NCBI GenBank assembly: GCA_036426205.1 | Contig: CM071573.1 | Location: 42,180,106-42,244,105, forward strand | DNA from: Ascaphus truei | Taxonomy: Eukaryota; Chordata; Amphibia; Anura; Ascaphidae | Direction: 5' to 3' | Length of the DNA: 64,000 nucleotides | Program-made: the position numbers and the translations under genes | The notes under the pieces: generated by a model | The model's database searches: none | The model's input: the letters and a program-made list of their open reading frames with translations, nothing else | What the model was told of the DNA's origin: nothing | Part shown: positions 23,401 through 29,939 of the stretch, one piece after another | How the letters are laid out: every line of letters starts with the position of its first letter | Numbering within the stretch: position 1 is the first letter of the stretch

Positions 23401-26400
23401 TATTATACACTCCATCTTTTGATACAAGATATACACAGAAAAGCCTGAACCTGTGATCCATTTCTCTGCAAAATTACAATGCTGGGATTATATTATCTCT
23501 AACATCAGATTCCCAACATGAAGTAACAGACTCAGGGAGGCTGCGTGATACGTTAAATTGAGTCCTCAGTGTTCTTTTTGGAGTCATGAAAACATTCTGT
23601 ACTTTTTTAGTGAAGTGTAAAACCTGATGACCTGATTGCAATCTTTTGTTACTAGATTTAGGATGGAGTTGTCATAGGCAGAGATATTCGCAAAAGGGAT
23701 GATATACTGAGCATATTTACCAGCATCGGAAAAATGATGAGGATCCTGTGAAAAGAAATGGGCATAAATTAAACACACAGGTTTATCAAAGCAATTCAAC
23801 TGTTTAAACACCATTAGTTGAACTGAAAACAATGGCCACATTTTGCATTGCATCAAAGGTGGACATTTATACAACAAGTAGAAAGTGTGACGTCAGTTTT
23901 CTGCAGATTGCTTAGTATTTTCATAGCTGTGACTAAAACTGAAGGCATTCAAACTGATGTATGTATGTCTTTATTTATATAGCGCCATTAATGTACATAC
24001 TGTAGCACTTCACAGCAGTAATACATGTGACAATCAACACATCATGGGAATAAGTGCGTCAGACATAAAAGTAACATATGTAACATGTAACAATGTAAAT
24101 GACATTGTTTTATTGTGTCAGCCCTGGCACCCTAAGAAACAACTTCCATTAACCCTTTTCCTGCCAGAGGAGCCTGCAATGCATTGGAAAGCAAAGGGGT
24201 AGTACTAAATAATATTGTGCTGAGCCATACTGATAGTACTGTGAAGTTCTCTGTCGCTATAATGAGAGGGCTGTCGTAAAAAAAAAATGTGTTTAGATTG
24301 TGTGGGAGTTGGGAAAAGAGCAGTGGTTTGTGGATGTACTCGGTAGGTACATCTAGGTTTGGTAGGTTTGGCAGGTAAATTACGAGTAAAATATTCCACT
24401 AGAAGATGTTTAGTGATGGTCTCCCAAACCCTGCATCTTATCTTTTTGTTTGGTATGTGCAGCGCAAATACCGTCAGTATCCAGGCTCTATGGCTTTTAC
24501 CGCGGTGGTCGACTCTCCTGGCCTGGTTCATGCTAAGAACAGCTACCTGCAATGCAGCGATGTAAGGAAAACATGATGCAAATTTGTCTAAGGATTGACG
24601 CTATCAATGGCTTGTGAGATTCTTGTTATCCACTCTCATGAGTAGCACTTTTGTCTGGTTTGCGACCTGCGTTCTATGTTCATCGCTTTTTATACTTTAT
24701 TTTTCTTTGATGGACTTTTTTCTCGTCCTTTCCCTTTCTTAGGCGCCTATTCATGAAGCTGCTTCTCCATCCCGGGGAAGTTTCAGCTGCATGGAGTTGA
24801 CATCATATTGAATCTGGGCTTTAGAATCATTTACACACACGGCTCTTTATCGCACGCGTTCCAAGCTTCAGCTGTACCTCACAACCACGCATTCTATCAT
24901 AGAGTCAAGCACATAATCCTGCTGCATATGCTCTGTAGCATAGGCAGGATTAAGCCACTTATTATTATCATTTTTTCTGGTGCATTTTTTCCATGCACCG
25001 ATGCAGCTTACCGTCTGATCTTGTTTTGATCTGAAGTCTTCCAGAGCAAAGGGAAACACATATTTGTACATAACCGTTTAAGTAATTATCAAATCTCTGG
25101 ACCGTGCTGCGGAATATGTTGGCACTTAAATAATAAATGATAATAATGATAATTGCATGATCTGCCTCAGAAAAAAGCTTCCTATTTGCTTGGTATGAGC
25201 CAAGTTAAAACGCTATCTGAACAAGCTCCTCACCCCTACCACACACAGCACGTGTCACCTGGGATCTGACTCCAAAAGATGGTCCCAATGTTCAAGAAAG
25301 AATCCGACCGCTCCTCCTGTTACTGTGCGCCCCACAACTGGAACAATTTACCTGAAACTCTCAAAGCCGCCCCCAGTCTAAATTCTTTCAAGACTTCAGC
25401 TCTCACATTTTAATATTGTCTGTAACTGTTGCATACGCCAATAACATACATTATCTCTGTCCATGAAATGTCTGTAAATATAACTTTTAACCTCTCTTCA
25501 TTTAACGTGAATTGTGAACATAACTGTGCCCAGGACATACTTGAAAACGAGAGGTAACTCTCAATGTATTACTTCCTGGTAAAACATTTTATAAATCAAT
25601 AAATGCAAAGTAAATAAATGTTTGATCACAGATTTAGTGGCTTGTGTTTCTTTTTGTAGGACATTTTTTTTAAATATCAGTGGGTTTAGGTAATAATCCC
25701 TAATAGATCATTAAATGACTAAATAATGAAACTGTGCCATTCTGGAAGGCATGATGTATGGCTCTAAAAAGGGTTGTGATATCTCCCTTCCCCCCCAGCA
25801 CTGCAGACTTTAAATAAATGAGTATAGAAATGTTTCCACTGATTGAATTCCCATTCTAGATCCATGGCTGTATTTTATTAAATACGGTTGTGTCATATCA
25901 TTCTCCTAAGATGCTGGTTCCTGCTTGCAATTTTAATTATGATTTGAATTGTGAGAAACATTTGCAAATATTCACAACTGTGATAAATATCGGATATTTG
26001 CGACCATGGCAAAGATGTCACTATCCTCAAAAGGTTGGACATGCCAAAATATAATTCCAGTGATTAATATTCACCCATAAGAAGGCGCTGAGCACACAAA
26101 ACAAGTTATAAGTGGAGCACAATAAATTAGCGCAAAGTCTCAGAAAGTCCTATGAACTATTTCTCTATAAATTGAGTTGCCTTGGGAAAAACCCAAGGAT
26201 AAGGAATGTTATTTCTTTATTTTATGATTTGATTTTTTGTTGATTTCCCTGTTCTATAGTTGCACCTGTTTATATTATTTAGTAGTATTTTCATACTAAT
26301 ATTGCACTTTATACTAATTATATTTACATACATTTTGTTATTGACACCACTAAACATTCATATTACTACAGTATTATCAATATTACTCATTTTAGCTATG

Positions 26401-26646
26401 ACTTTTAAAGTGCCATCAAATTTATACTTTCAAAACAAGTAAATGAGTGCCCTAAATAGTCCTACATTCTGCTGAATATGCACATGGATTTTGGGAAATT
26501 TCCTAGTGAACCAGGATACACTTGTACATCTGTAATAAGAAAAATAATCTGTTCTTTTCCCTAATAACTTTACTTACAGTTTTAAATGGAGGTGCAAAGA
26601 ATAGAGTGAAGGCAAAAGCCATCAGAAATCTTGTAGGGGAGTCCAT
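8282..26646 (-). CDS. HABP2: Hyaluronan-binding protein 2 / factor VII-activating serine protease, complete, 13 coding exons
   Basis: A secreted plasma protease made chiefly in liver; in mammals it activates factor VII and pro-urokinase, binds hyaluronan and heparin, and autoactivates. The exons join to 1662 bases, 553 residues (human 560), with every phase consistent. Order: signal peptide (1-23); acidic Tyr-rich region (32-58); EGF domains about 61-93, 95-133 and 134-172; kringle 177-259; Thr/Pro linker; cleavage after Arg307 before IIGG; trypsin domain 308-553 with His355, Asp406 and Ser502. Asp496 in DACQGDSGGP predicts cleavage after Arg or Lys. EGFx3-kringle-protease separates HABP2 from HGFAC, F12, PLAT and PLAU. 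Cys295-Cys430 (chain link) and Cys348-Cys419 are expected by homology; Cys369 is extra compared with human. It is convergent with NRAP, as in human. Confidence 0.95.
8567..8706 (-). CDS. HABP2: HABP2 exon 12
   Basis: 140 bases, entered with two bases owed. Encodes [19 protein letters not shown] through [15 protein letters not shown]. Asp496 is the pocket Asp; Cys471 and Cys486 form the usual 168-182 pair. Donor GTTTGT. The intron to exon 13 is only 120 bp. Confidence 0.93.
8871..9626. mobile_element. hAT-type element containing a CA/C-rich minisatellite
   Basis: Lies in HABP2 intron 11. Left end CAGGGAGTCTGCACCC, right end GGTTGCCTACCCCTG, an imperfect inverted pair. Flanks GTCTAGGG (8863-8870) and GTCTATCA (9627-9634) agree at 5 of 8. 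Inside, 9120-9360 is a tandem of ACTACCCCCCAAATACACACAC-like units of 22-30 bp. The GC-rich right half yields several overlapping frames on both strands, none with a known domain. Confidence 0.65.
9120..9360. repeat. Minisatellite, CCCCCCAAATACACACAC-like units
   Basis: About nine degenerate units alternating ACACAC and CCCCCC. In reverse complement the unit (GTGTATTTGGGGGG) recalls the minisatellite at 229-540. Confidence 0.8.
9635..10554. other. Rest of HABP2 intron 11
   Basis: No exon seen. From 10235 to 10345 lies a repeat also present at 38960-39052: GCTCATTTGCATG, a CCCAGAATCC phrase, then GCTGCAGTGGAAGCACTG and AAAGGCAGGGTTGCA. The rest is unique, AT-rich sequence. Confidence 0.6.
10555..10689 (-). 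CDS. HABP2: HABP2 exon 11
   Basis: Acceptor TTTGTTTTGCAG, donor GTAAGG, 135 bases. Encodes [20 protein letters not shown] then [20 protein letters not shown]. Cys419 should pair with Cys348, and Cys430 is the expected link to the heavy chain (Cys295). Confidence 0.94.
10740..11580. other. Possible solo LTR or other repeat in HABP2 intron 10
   Basis: From 11278 to 11360 CCAATAAGAGCACAGAT, CCAATCAGAGCACAGATGC and CCAATCACTGAGC follow in series with CTATATAGG between the last two, a CCAAT/TATA layout as in retroviral-type promoters. A 137-codon frame at 10962-11375 runs through it but repeats the CCAAT units as protein and is not called. No terminal repeats or partner copy were found. Confidence 0.3.
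11581..12866. other. HABP2 intron 10, no gene seen
   Basis: A CpG-rich patch at about 11800-11970 repeats CACCTTTATCCTCGTGC and CGCCTTTATCCTAGTGC, likely an old element. Otherwise unique AT-rich sequence. Confidence 0.5.
12867..12939. mobile_element. Tiny piggyBac-like MITE
   Basis: Starts CCCTTTCGCTGCCAGAGG after GTAA and ends GCAAGGGGA before TTAA (12940-12943). One of three related miniatures here; see 24153 and 57336. Confidence 0.5.
13174..13316 (-). CDS. HABP2: HABP2 exon 10: catalytic Asp
   Basis: Acceptor ACATGCAG with a poor pyrimidine tract, donor GTAGGT, 143 bases. Encodes [17 protein letters not shown] through [14 protein letters not shown]; Asp406 is the catalytic Asp of the DLAL motif completed in exon 11. 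Cys369 sits where human has Val. Confidence 0.92.
13672..14060 (-). mobile_element. Palindrome-class repeat with hammerhead-like motif
   Basis: In HABP2 intron 9. Read on the - strand: a GC-rich start with GCGCATGCGCAGTGAGG, a hammerhead-like module (13789-13828), an AAATAAATGGGAC stretch and an end near AGTGCGCTATTTGC. This is the same layout as the elements at 36735-37315, 37730-38060 and 59388-59988. Class unknown; Penelope-like kinship is inferred. Confidence 0.4.
13789..13828 (-). ncRNA. Hammerhead-like motif, core mutated
   Basis: Stem I CTCC/GGAG borders the core. Stem II GGAC/GTCC is exact. GAAA is followed by ACGCGT and A. The core reads TTGATAA instead of CUGANGA, so C3 and G8 are changed and cleavage is not expected. 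Confidence 0.4.
14270..14540. mobile_element. GC-rich MITE, GGCTGCGTCCATAGA end (copy 1)
   Basis: Left end GGCTGCGTCCATAGAGG follows CTCTAA. The body shares CTCCTCCGCGCTGACGCT, TCAGGAGCGATTG, CGATCGGGAGGCGG and CCTCAGCACGCCTGCGGAC with 20080-20458. This copy keeps the left end; the other keeps the right end (TCTATGGATTCAGCC). Confidence 0.6.
14636..14900 (+). mobile_element. LINE 3' fragment (family of 51045-52110)
   Basis: Contains TTGTAAGCTCCTTGAGGCAGGG, then CCATGAAATATCTGTAAA and GTTCATTTAATGCAACC, the same 3' untranslated wording as the LINE copies at 25195-25612 and 51045-52110. Confidence 0.55.
15136..15262. mobile_element. MITE, GGCCCATATTTACTAA family
   Basis: Left GGCCCATATTTACTAAAT, right CTTAGTAAATAGGTC; TGTGCTATGCCAAAAGACAC inside. 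Related copies at 21688-21800 and 41222-41370. Confidence 0.6.
15419..15713 (-). CDS. HABP2: HABP2 exon 9: linker, activation site, catalytic His
   Basis: Acceptor CTACTTTCTAG, donor GTAAGT, 295 bases. A Thr/Pro linker leads to Cys295, then [17 protein letters not shown]: activation by cleavage after Arg307. [19 protein letters not shown] carries His355. Human has IYGG at the new N-terminus; this copy has the commoner IIGG. Confidence 0.95.
16013..16355. mobile_element. hAT-type MITE, TAGAGATGGGC ends
   Basis: In HABP2 intron 8. TAGAGATGGGC and CCGTCTCTA form the ends; ATAAAGAG at 16005-16012 and 16356-16363 is an exact 8-bp target duplication. The inside repeats GCGGATT-like phrases and GAATCC. 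A second copy is at 42862-43242. Confidence 0.8.
16478..16572 (-). CDS. HABP2: HABP2 exon 8: second half of kringle
   Basis: Acceptor TTATTTTGCACAG, donor GTATGT, 95 bases. [18 protein letters not shown] then [13 protein letters not shown]: the canonical RNPD and PWCY kringle motifs, ending with Cys259. Confidence 0.95.
16933..17104 (-). CDS. HABP2: HABP2 exon 7: first half of kringle
   Basis: Acceptor AACCCCTTTCAG, donor GTACGT, 172 bases. Begins [19 protein letters not shown] and ends GIGDHNFC; kringle cysteines 177, 198 and 229 are in place. Confidence 0.95.
17105..17825 (-). other. HABP2 intron 6
   Basis: No exon or recognisable element. AT-rich in the middle (17500-17545). Confidence 0.6.
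17826..17942 (-). CDS. HABP2: HABP2 exon 6: EGF domain 3
   Basis: Acceptor TTTTCTATTCCAG, donor GTAAAC, 117 bases. [20 protein letters not shown] then [17 protein letters not shown]: six cysteines in EGF spacing. Exon phase 1-1, usual for EGF modules. Confidence 0.95.
17943..18449 (-). other. HABP2 intron 5
   Basis: Nothing beyond the splice sites was recognised. Confidence 0.6.
18450..18566 (-). CDS. HABP2: HABP2 exon 5: EGF domain 2
   Basis: Acceptor TGTTTCCATCCAG, donor GTAAGT, 117 bases. [18 protein letters not shown] then [17 protein letters not shown]: six cysteines and close to the human second EGF domain (CKHPYTGPSC). Confidence 0.94.
18688..18907. mobile_element. Palindromic hAT MITE, CCAGTCCTCAAGGGC family
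   Basis: In HABP2 intron 4. CAGGGGCGGCACTCC and GTTGGCCACCTCTG ends; CTCTACTA (18680-18687) and ATCTACTA (18908-18915) are a 7-of-8 target duplication. Confidence 0.85.
19747..20068. mobile_element. hAT-type MITE, CAGTGCTCTCCAAAC ends
   Basis: Starts CAGTGCTCTCCAAAC and ends GTTTGGAGACCCCTG. CTTTAGAG (19739-19746) and CTTTAGAC (20069-20076) match 7 of 8. Confidence 0.8.
20080..20458. mobile_element. GC-rich MITE (copy 2), TCTATGGATTCAGCC end
   Basis: Shares long phrases with 14270-14540 and keeps the right end. It also contains CAGCCGACAGCGCGCTCAG and its near complement, making an internal hairpin. The 91-codon frame is not a gene. Confidence 0.6.
20626..20794. mobile_element. hAT-type MITE, CAGTGCTTCTCAAACCT ends
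   Basis: CAGTGCTTCTCAAACCT on the left, AGGTTTGGGAACCGCTG on the right, an inverted pair as in MER5-like hAT elements. No convincing target duplication remains. Confidence 0.65.
20888..20995 (-). CDS. HABP2: HABP2 exon 4: EGF domain 1
   Basis: Acceptor TTAATGTTTAG-like CTGTTTAG, donor GTAAGT, 108 bases. [17 protein letters not shown] then [14 protein letters not shown]: six cysteines in EGF order. Confidence 0.93.
21454..21534 (-). CDS. HABP2: HABP2 exon 3: acidic Tyr-rich segment
   Basis: Acceptor TTTGCATTATGCAG, donor GTATGT, 81 bases. [19 protein letters not shown] then YYYEYTA: seven tyrosines among acidic residues. Human HABP2 has a similar YDYSYEDYN stretch here. Tyrosine sulphation is possible but not shown. 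Confidence 0.88.
21688..21800. mobile_element. MITE, GGCCCATATTTACTAA family
   Basis: GGGGCCCTATTTACTAAGC then TTTGCTATGCCAGAAGA; the right part is decayed. In HABP2 intron 2. Confidence 0.5.
21916..23235. mobile_element. hAT element with internal minisatellite, exact 8-bp target duplication
   Basis: Ends CAGGGGCGCCAACAG and CTGTTGGCGGCCCTG are inverted copies. ATGGCACC stands on both sides (21908-21915 and 23236-23243), an exact 8-bp duplication. About 1000 bp of the 1320-bp element is minisatellite. No transposase is left. It lies in HABP2 intron 2. Long proline/serine/histidine frames on the - strand are translated repeat. Confidence 0.88.
22170..23060. repeat. Minisatellite: GAGCGACTGGGTGGGTGAGA units, then GGGTGACAGTGACT units
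   Basis: Two array types in tandem. First about 25 copies near 22 bp of GCGACTGGGTGGGTGAGAGA (22190-22720), a looser GGGAGAGTG zone, then about ten 18-20 bp copies of GGTGGGTGACAGTGAC (22890-23055). Confidence 0.92.
23276..23400. mobile_element. Palindromic hAT MITE, half-deleted copy
   Basis: CAGGGGTGGCCAACTCCAG and CTGGAGTTGGCCACCCCTG ends. Flanks AAATATAC and TATTATAC match 6 of 8. Most of the right arm is missing. Confidence 0.8.
23721..23745 (-). CDS. HABP2: HABP2 exon 2: 25-base microexon
   Basis: Acceptor TTTCTTTTCACAG, donor GTAAAT. Encodes DPHHFSDA plus one base. It is needed to bridge the phase-0 end of exon 1 and the phase-1 start of exon 3; human has LDPDW at the same place. Least certain exon because of size. 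Confidence 0.8.
23955..24060 (-). mobile_element. L2-type LINE tail
   Basis: On the - strand AGCGCTATATAAATAAAG-like wording with CATACATACA; same tail as 50465-50775 and 60008-60090. Confidence 0.55.
24153..24199. mobile_element. Tiny piggyBac-like MITE
   Basis: TTAA (24149-24152), then CCCTTTTCCTGCCAGAGG; right end GCAAAGGGG. Related to 12867 and 57336. Confidence 0.5.
25085..25160 (+). mobile_element. L2-like LINE tail
   Basis: GCTGCGGAATATGTTGGCAC followed by AATAAATGATAATAATGATAA, as in 42390-42805. Confidence 0.55.
25195..25612 (+). mobile_element. LINE 3' end, same family as 51045-52110
   Basis: Broken reading frames match the C-terminus of the 51239-52102 protein ([32 protein letters not shown]). 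The tail has AGGACATACTTGAAAACGAG and TTACTTCCTGGTAAAACATT, shared with the other copy. Confidence 0.7.
26578..26646 (-). CDS. HABP2: HABP2 exon 1: start and signal peptide
   Basis: ATG at 26646-26644 opens [20 protein letters not shown], a short n-region and a hydrophobic core typical of a secretory signal. Donor GTAAGT at 26577. 23 codons, phase 0. The first ATG after the predicted cap site in a good context (AAGTATGG), but an upstream start cannot be excluded. Confidence 0.85.
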
Positions 26647-26754
26647 ACTTCCAGAAGCGCAATACTGGCAAAACCCTGTTACACAGCTGCATAAGCTCCA
26701 TGGTTCAGAGTCTATGTTAGCTAACTGATATAAATTAACTTGCCCTGAGTTCTA

Positions 26755-26865
26755 AACAATTCCTGAGTCCTCATCTTTCCTGTTTTATATTAGCCAACAA
26801 AGAGATAAGTGGAGAAGTCTGACAGTCTGAACAGAGTAAACATGAAACATGTGCATGACGTCAGG
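26755..26865 (-). promoter_or_regulatory. HABP2: Predicted HABP2 promoter
   Basis: On the - strand ATATAAAA at 26790-26783 is a good TATA box; start would be near 26755 with a 5' UTR of about 110 bases. Upstream are TGTTTAC (26842-26836, FOXA-like) and an exact CRE, TGACGTCA (26856-26863). GTTAAT near 26735 resembles an HNF1 half-site. Liver expression of HABP2 in mammals fits FOXA/HNF1 control; binding is inferred. Confidence 0.45.
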
Positions 26866-27849
26866 AGGTATCAAGTTACCCCTAGGTACCTATACCAACC
26901 CCACACTCAATAGGACACAGACACCAGAATTGAGATTGGCCACAGCATTTATTAAAACCACATAATCCAAATAGCAGCGTCAGATTGCACCCATACATGA
27001 TGATCCACCTATGACACTCATGAACCCACTGGACATACCAGCCAAGCAGGAAATGTACAATGCAACGCCAATCCAAACCGGAAGGAAATCACCAGACCAG
27101 TTGCCTTAACACAGCCAATAATACCTTCCATTCCCTTCTTTAAACTGGATCACTGATCCATCCTTACCATGTGTAATCGAAACATTACCCACCGTCCACT
27201 GATCCCTCCTTACCACGTGCAATCTGAACATTACGCCCCACCAAAAGCCAGGCAATTTTAACCCCTAAACCTTGCTTGCACCCCCACCAGACCCAGCACT
27301 CACACTATCTGATCCTGAAGACCCATATTAAAGATGTCCACTACTATCACTGAATGATGAACGCCTACCTGTATAAACCTGAACACTCACCCTCCAGGTT
27401 CATCTACCTCAAAGAGATTTCTCCCAGACACCTAACAAAATCGGACACCCCCTTGTTCAGCTTTCTCCTACTTTTTTAAATTGCCCTGACATCCCCTACT
27501 CCTTGCCAAACCTGCTTTGCCACCACCTCAGACCAACACCGTAGAACTGAATTCCAAATATATCTGAGCTACAACATGTCCCTTTTTATTGTAAAAAAAC
27601 AGGTCAACTGTCCGCACCTTGGCTCGATCGTTTCCCCCAACATGCAAAAATTAACACTGTCGGCTCAATGACCTTCTTAGTCTCAAGCGTTTGCACACAT
27701 CACATACCCAGCAGCATTCGGTATGACTTACAAGCCACACTCTTTTCTGCCCAATGCATGTAGACGTCACGGCATACCCAGACTCTTCCAGGGAACTGAC
27801 CTAGTAAAAGAGGGGAACATAATGAAAAAAAACATAGCACACCTCCCAG

Positions 27850-28480
27850 CCAGCGCGAATGTAACTCCTAAAGCGCGGCCACTACCACCTGCCAATTCTT
27901 CTTATCACCACCTCCTCTAGCCCCAGCCTAGCTGCCTCTGTGGCCGACCCTATTCTAAAAGAATGAAGTGTGAACACAGCTGGGTTGAAGCCCAACTGCT
28001 GCAAAGCCTTTCAAAATCTCAGGTAAACTGGAATCGTGGAAGAGGTGCCCCATCAAAATGAACAAGAGATAAGCCTTAGACCAGATGTCTATTTACTATA
28101 AAGGCTCCAAATGCGCTCACAGGGCAGATAACCTCTAGATCAATAGCTACCAAGGAGACCCACAACCCCCTTCCCTGCTGGTCAGTCTTGGATCTCCTAT
28201 TTACAAACCTCACCATCACCACCTCATTCCACCATAACCTCCCAGGCTTTAAACTTGAATCCAAAACTAACACCCCAACCTTCAACGCCCCGAACAATCC
28301 GAACACGAAGGAGGCCTTAAATAAACTCACTTCAAAACTAGAAAGGCACACTGCTGTCAGTGCCTTGCATAGCGGTACAAGCGGGCCCGGTGACACCTGT
28401 CGTCTTCTGTCCACAGAAGGTGTTATTCTTTTGCAACCCGCCAGCATCCGCTTCACAAAAACATTATTGTCACATCCTTT
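27850..28480 (-). pseudogene. DIRS tyrosine recombinase, broken
   Basis: Fragments include FKASFVFGLFGALKVGVL (family usually GALRIGE, so the first catalytic Arg is Lys here), SKTDQQGRG, and ICPVSAFGAF. Further on, shifted frames hold FDGAPLPRFQFT, LCSSWAS and a ruined HSFRIG box with stops. Not functional. Confidence 0.7.
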
Positions 28481-28484
28481 AATT

Positions 28485-28768
28485 CAGGAGTCCCCAACCT
28501 GTTTGTGCCTAAGGGCACACTTGAGCGATCAGGAGAGGGCGGTTGGCCCCAACCAATTCGCACAAACGCACAATACCATTACAACCTTATAATACATTTA
28601 CCTTGTTGAGAGGCCTCCAATTCTGCGCTGGTCCCGCTCGCGGAAGTTGGACCTGACACCTGGCGCGGACCTGCACACAGCAGCTGTTAGTGGCACTGCA
28701 GTTGTGGGCACCCCCAAAAAGCTTGGTGGGTGCCATCGTGACCCACTGGCACCGCGTTGGGAACCCTG
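28485..28768. mobile_element. hAT-type MITE inside the DIRS element
   Basis: CAGGAGTCCCCAACCTG on the left, GTTGGGAACCCTG on the right; CTTTAATT (28477-28484) and CTTTGACT (28769-28776) match 6 of 8. It entered after the DIRS copy. Confidence 0.7.
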
Positions 28769-28989
28769 CTTTGACTCATACAATTTACAAAAAAAGGATA
28801 TATCCGCCAACTTCCTTTCCATGGAACCGGGAGATTCCCCTTGCTCTAACAGCCTCCATAAATATGCCACCATGCCCCCCACTTGCTCCTCATAAGCCGT
28901 TGGGCTCCAAAGGCTTAAAGAAATTTGCCCTCCAAGCCCCCTCGTATGATGTTGGAGTTGCCGGTAACAACAATCTCCTTATCACCTCC

Positions 28990-29620
28990 ATCAATCTTCC
29001 AAACCCAGGTTCCATAAACAATCTGGGTACACGTGCCCCTCTGTGTCTGCCTCTGGCGCCAGCTGCAGGAACAACCACACCTTAGAACGAGAGAGTGCAT
29101 CAGCTATGTTATTCTCCAGCCCTAGAACATGCTTTGCCCTAAAATAAACGTTCCCCATTAGGCAGAGGAGCTCTAATCTTCTCTGCAATCGTACCACAGG
29201 GGGAAGATCTGGCCATTAACCCATTCAGTGCTTCCACCACCCCCATGTTATCTGATCTGAATAACACCCTTTAGTTGCGCAACAGCACCCCCCACAGCTC
29301 CACAGCTACCCCCACCGGAAGGAACTCCCAAAAAGTCTACTTACGGACCAAACCTTCATTCACCCAGGTTCGCGGCCAGCTCTGCTCACACCAATGGCCG
29401 TGAACAATAAACCCCAAGATCCAGACGCATTCATAAAAAAGTTCTAGATCACTGTTTGACACCTCCGGCTCCAGCCATAAAGTCTTCCCATGAACTGACT
29501 CAAGAAAAACCTGCCACACTACCAAATCCTCCCATAATACTTTTGTCAACCTGATGAAATGATGTGACTTCTTAACCCCTGCTGAAGCTAAGGCCAACCT
29601 ACGGTTAAATACCCTGAAAA
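28990..29620 (-). pseudogene. DIRS RNase H remnants
   Basis: First piece: SHHFIRLTKVLWEDLVVWQ and ELFYECVWILGF, then GHWCEQSWPRTW. Second piece: RRLELLCLMGNVYFRAKHV and ENNIADALSR, then LQLAPEAD. These are conserved phrases of DIRS/Ty3-like RNase H; the active-site region is damaged. Confidence 0.7.
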
Positions 29621-29650
29621 AGGATCAGCACTCAACACTACATCAAGTAC

Positions 29651-29936
29651 AAAAATAAATAATCATATAACCAAAGACAATTTTAAAGCAGCCAAATAGG
29701 TGCTATTTACTGAGTGTCCCTCACTGGATGTGCAAAAAAAAACAATAATTCAGCAGTCCCACAGGATGTGAACACTTTGGACACATATACACACAAAGTG
29801 CAATGTTTCTGGGCCCGGTGCCCTCTACTCAGGACAGTTATTATTAATTTTTTGCACACCCAGTGAGGGACGCTCAGTAAATAGCAGCTATTCGGCTGCT
29901 TTAAAATTGACTTTGGTTACATGATTATTTATTTTT
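29651..29936. mobile_element. Small palindromic element with hammerhead-like centre
   Basis: Arms 29651-29748 and 29838-29936 are inverted copies (GCAGCCAAATAGGTGCTATT against AATAGCAGCTATTCGGCTGC). The 90-bp spacer holds the motif at 29798-29835. Confidence 0.65.
29798..29835 (-). ncRNA. Hammerhead-like motif, core mutated
   Basis: CTGAGTA, then GGGC/GCCC as stem II, then GAAAC. G8 of the core is T, and stem I is not clear. Probably dead. Confidence 0.3.
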
Positions 29937-29939
29937 ATA

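Larger units (their letters stand above)
26880..29620 (-). mobile_element. Decayed DIRS-type tyrosine-recombinase retrotransposon
   Basis: On the - strand, RNase H pieces (29620-28990) precede a tyrosine recombinase (28960-27850), the order of DIRS elements. Frames are broken by stops and shifts, and a hAT MITE (28485-28768) is inserted in the recombinase. The part down to 26880 is non-coding and may be its end. Its edge lies about 90 bp upstream of the predicted HABP2 TATA box. Confidence 0.7.

Noticed and set aside
8282..26646. HGFAC, F12, PLAT or PLAU instead of HABP2
   Set aside because: Those have fibronectin domains, two kringles or a single EGF; three EGF plus one kringle fits HABP2, and the sequence agrees best with it.
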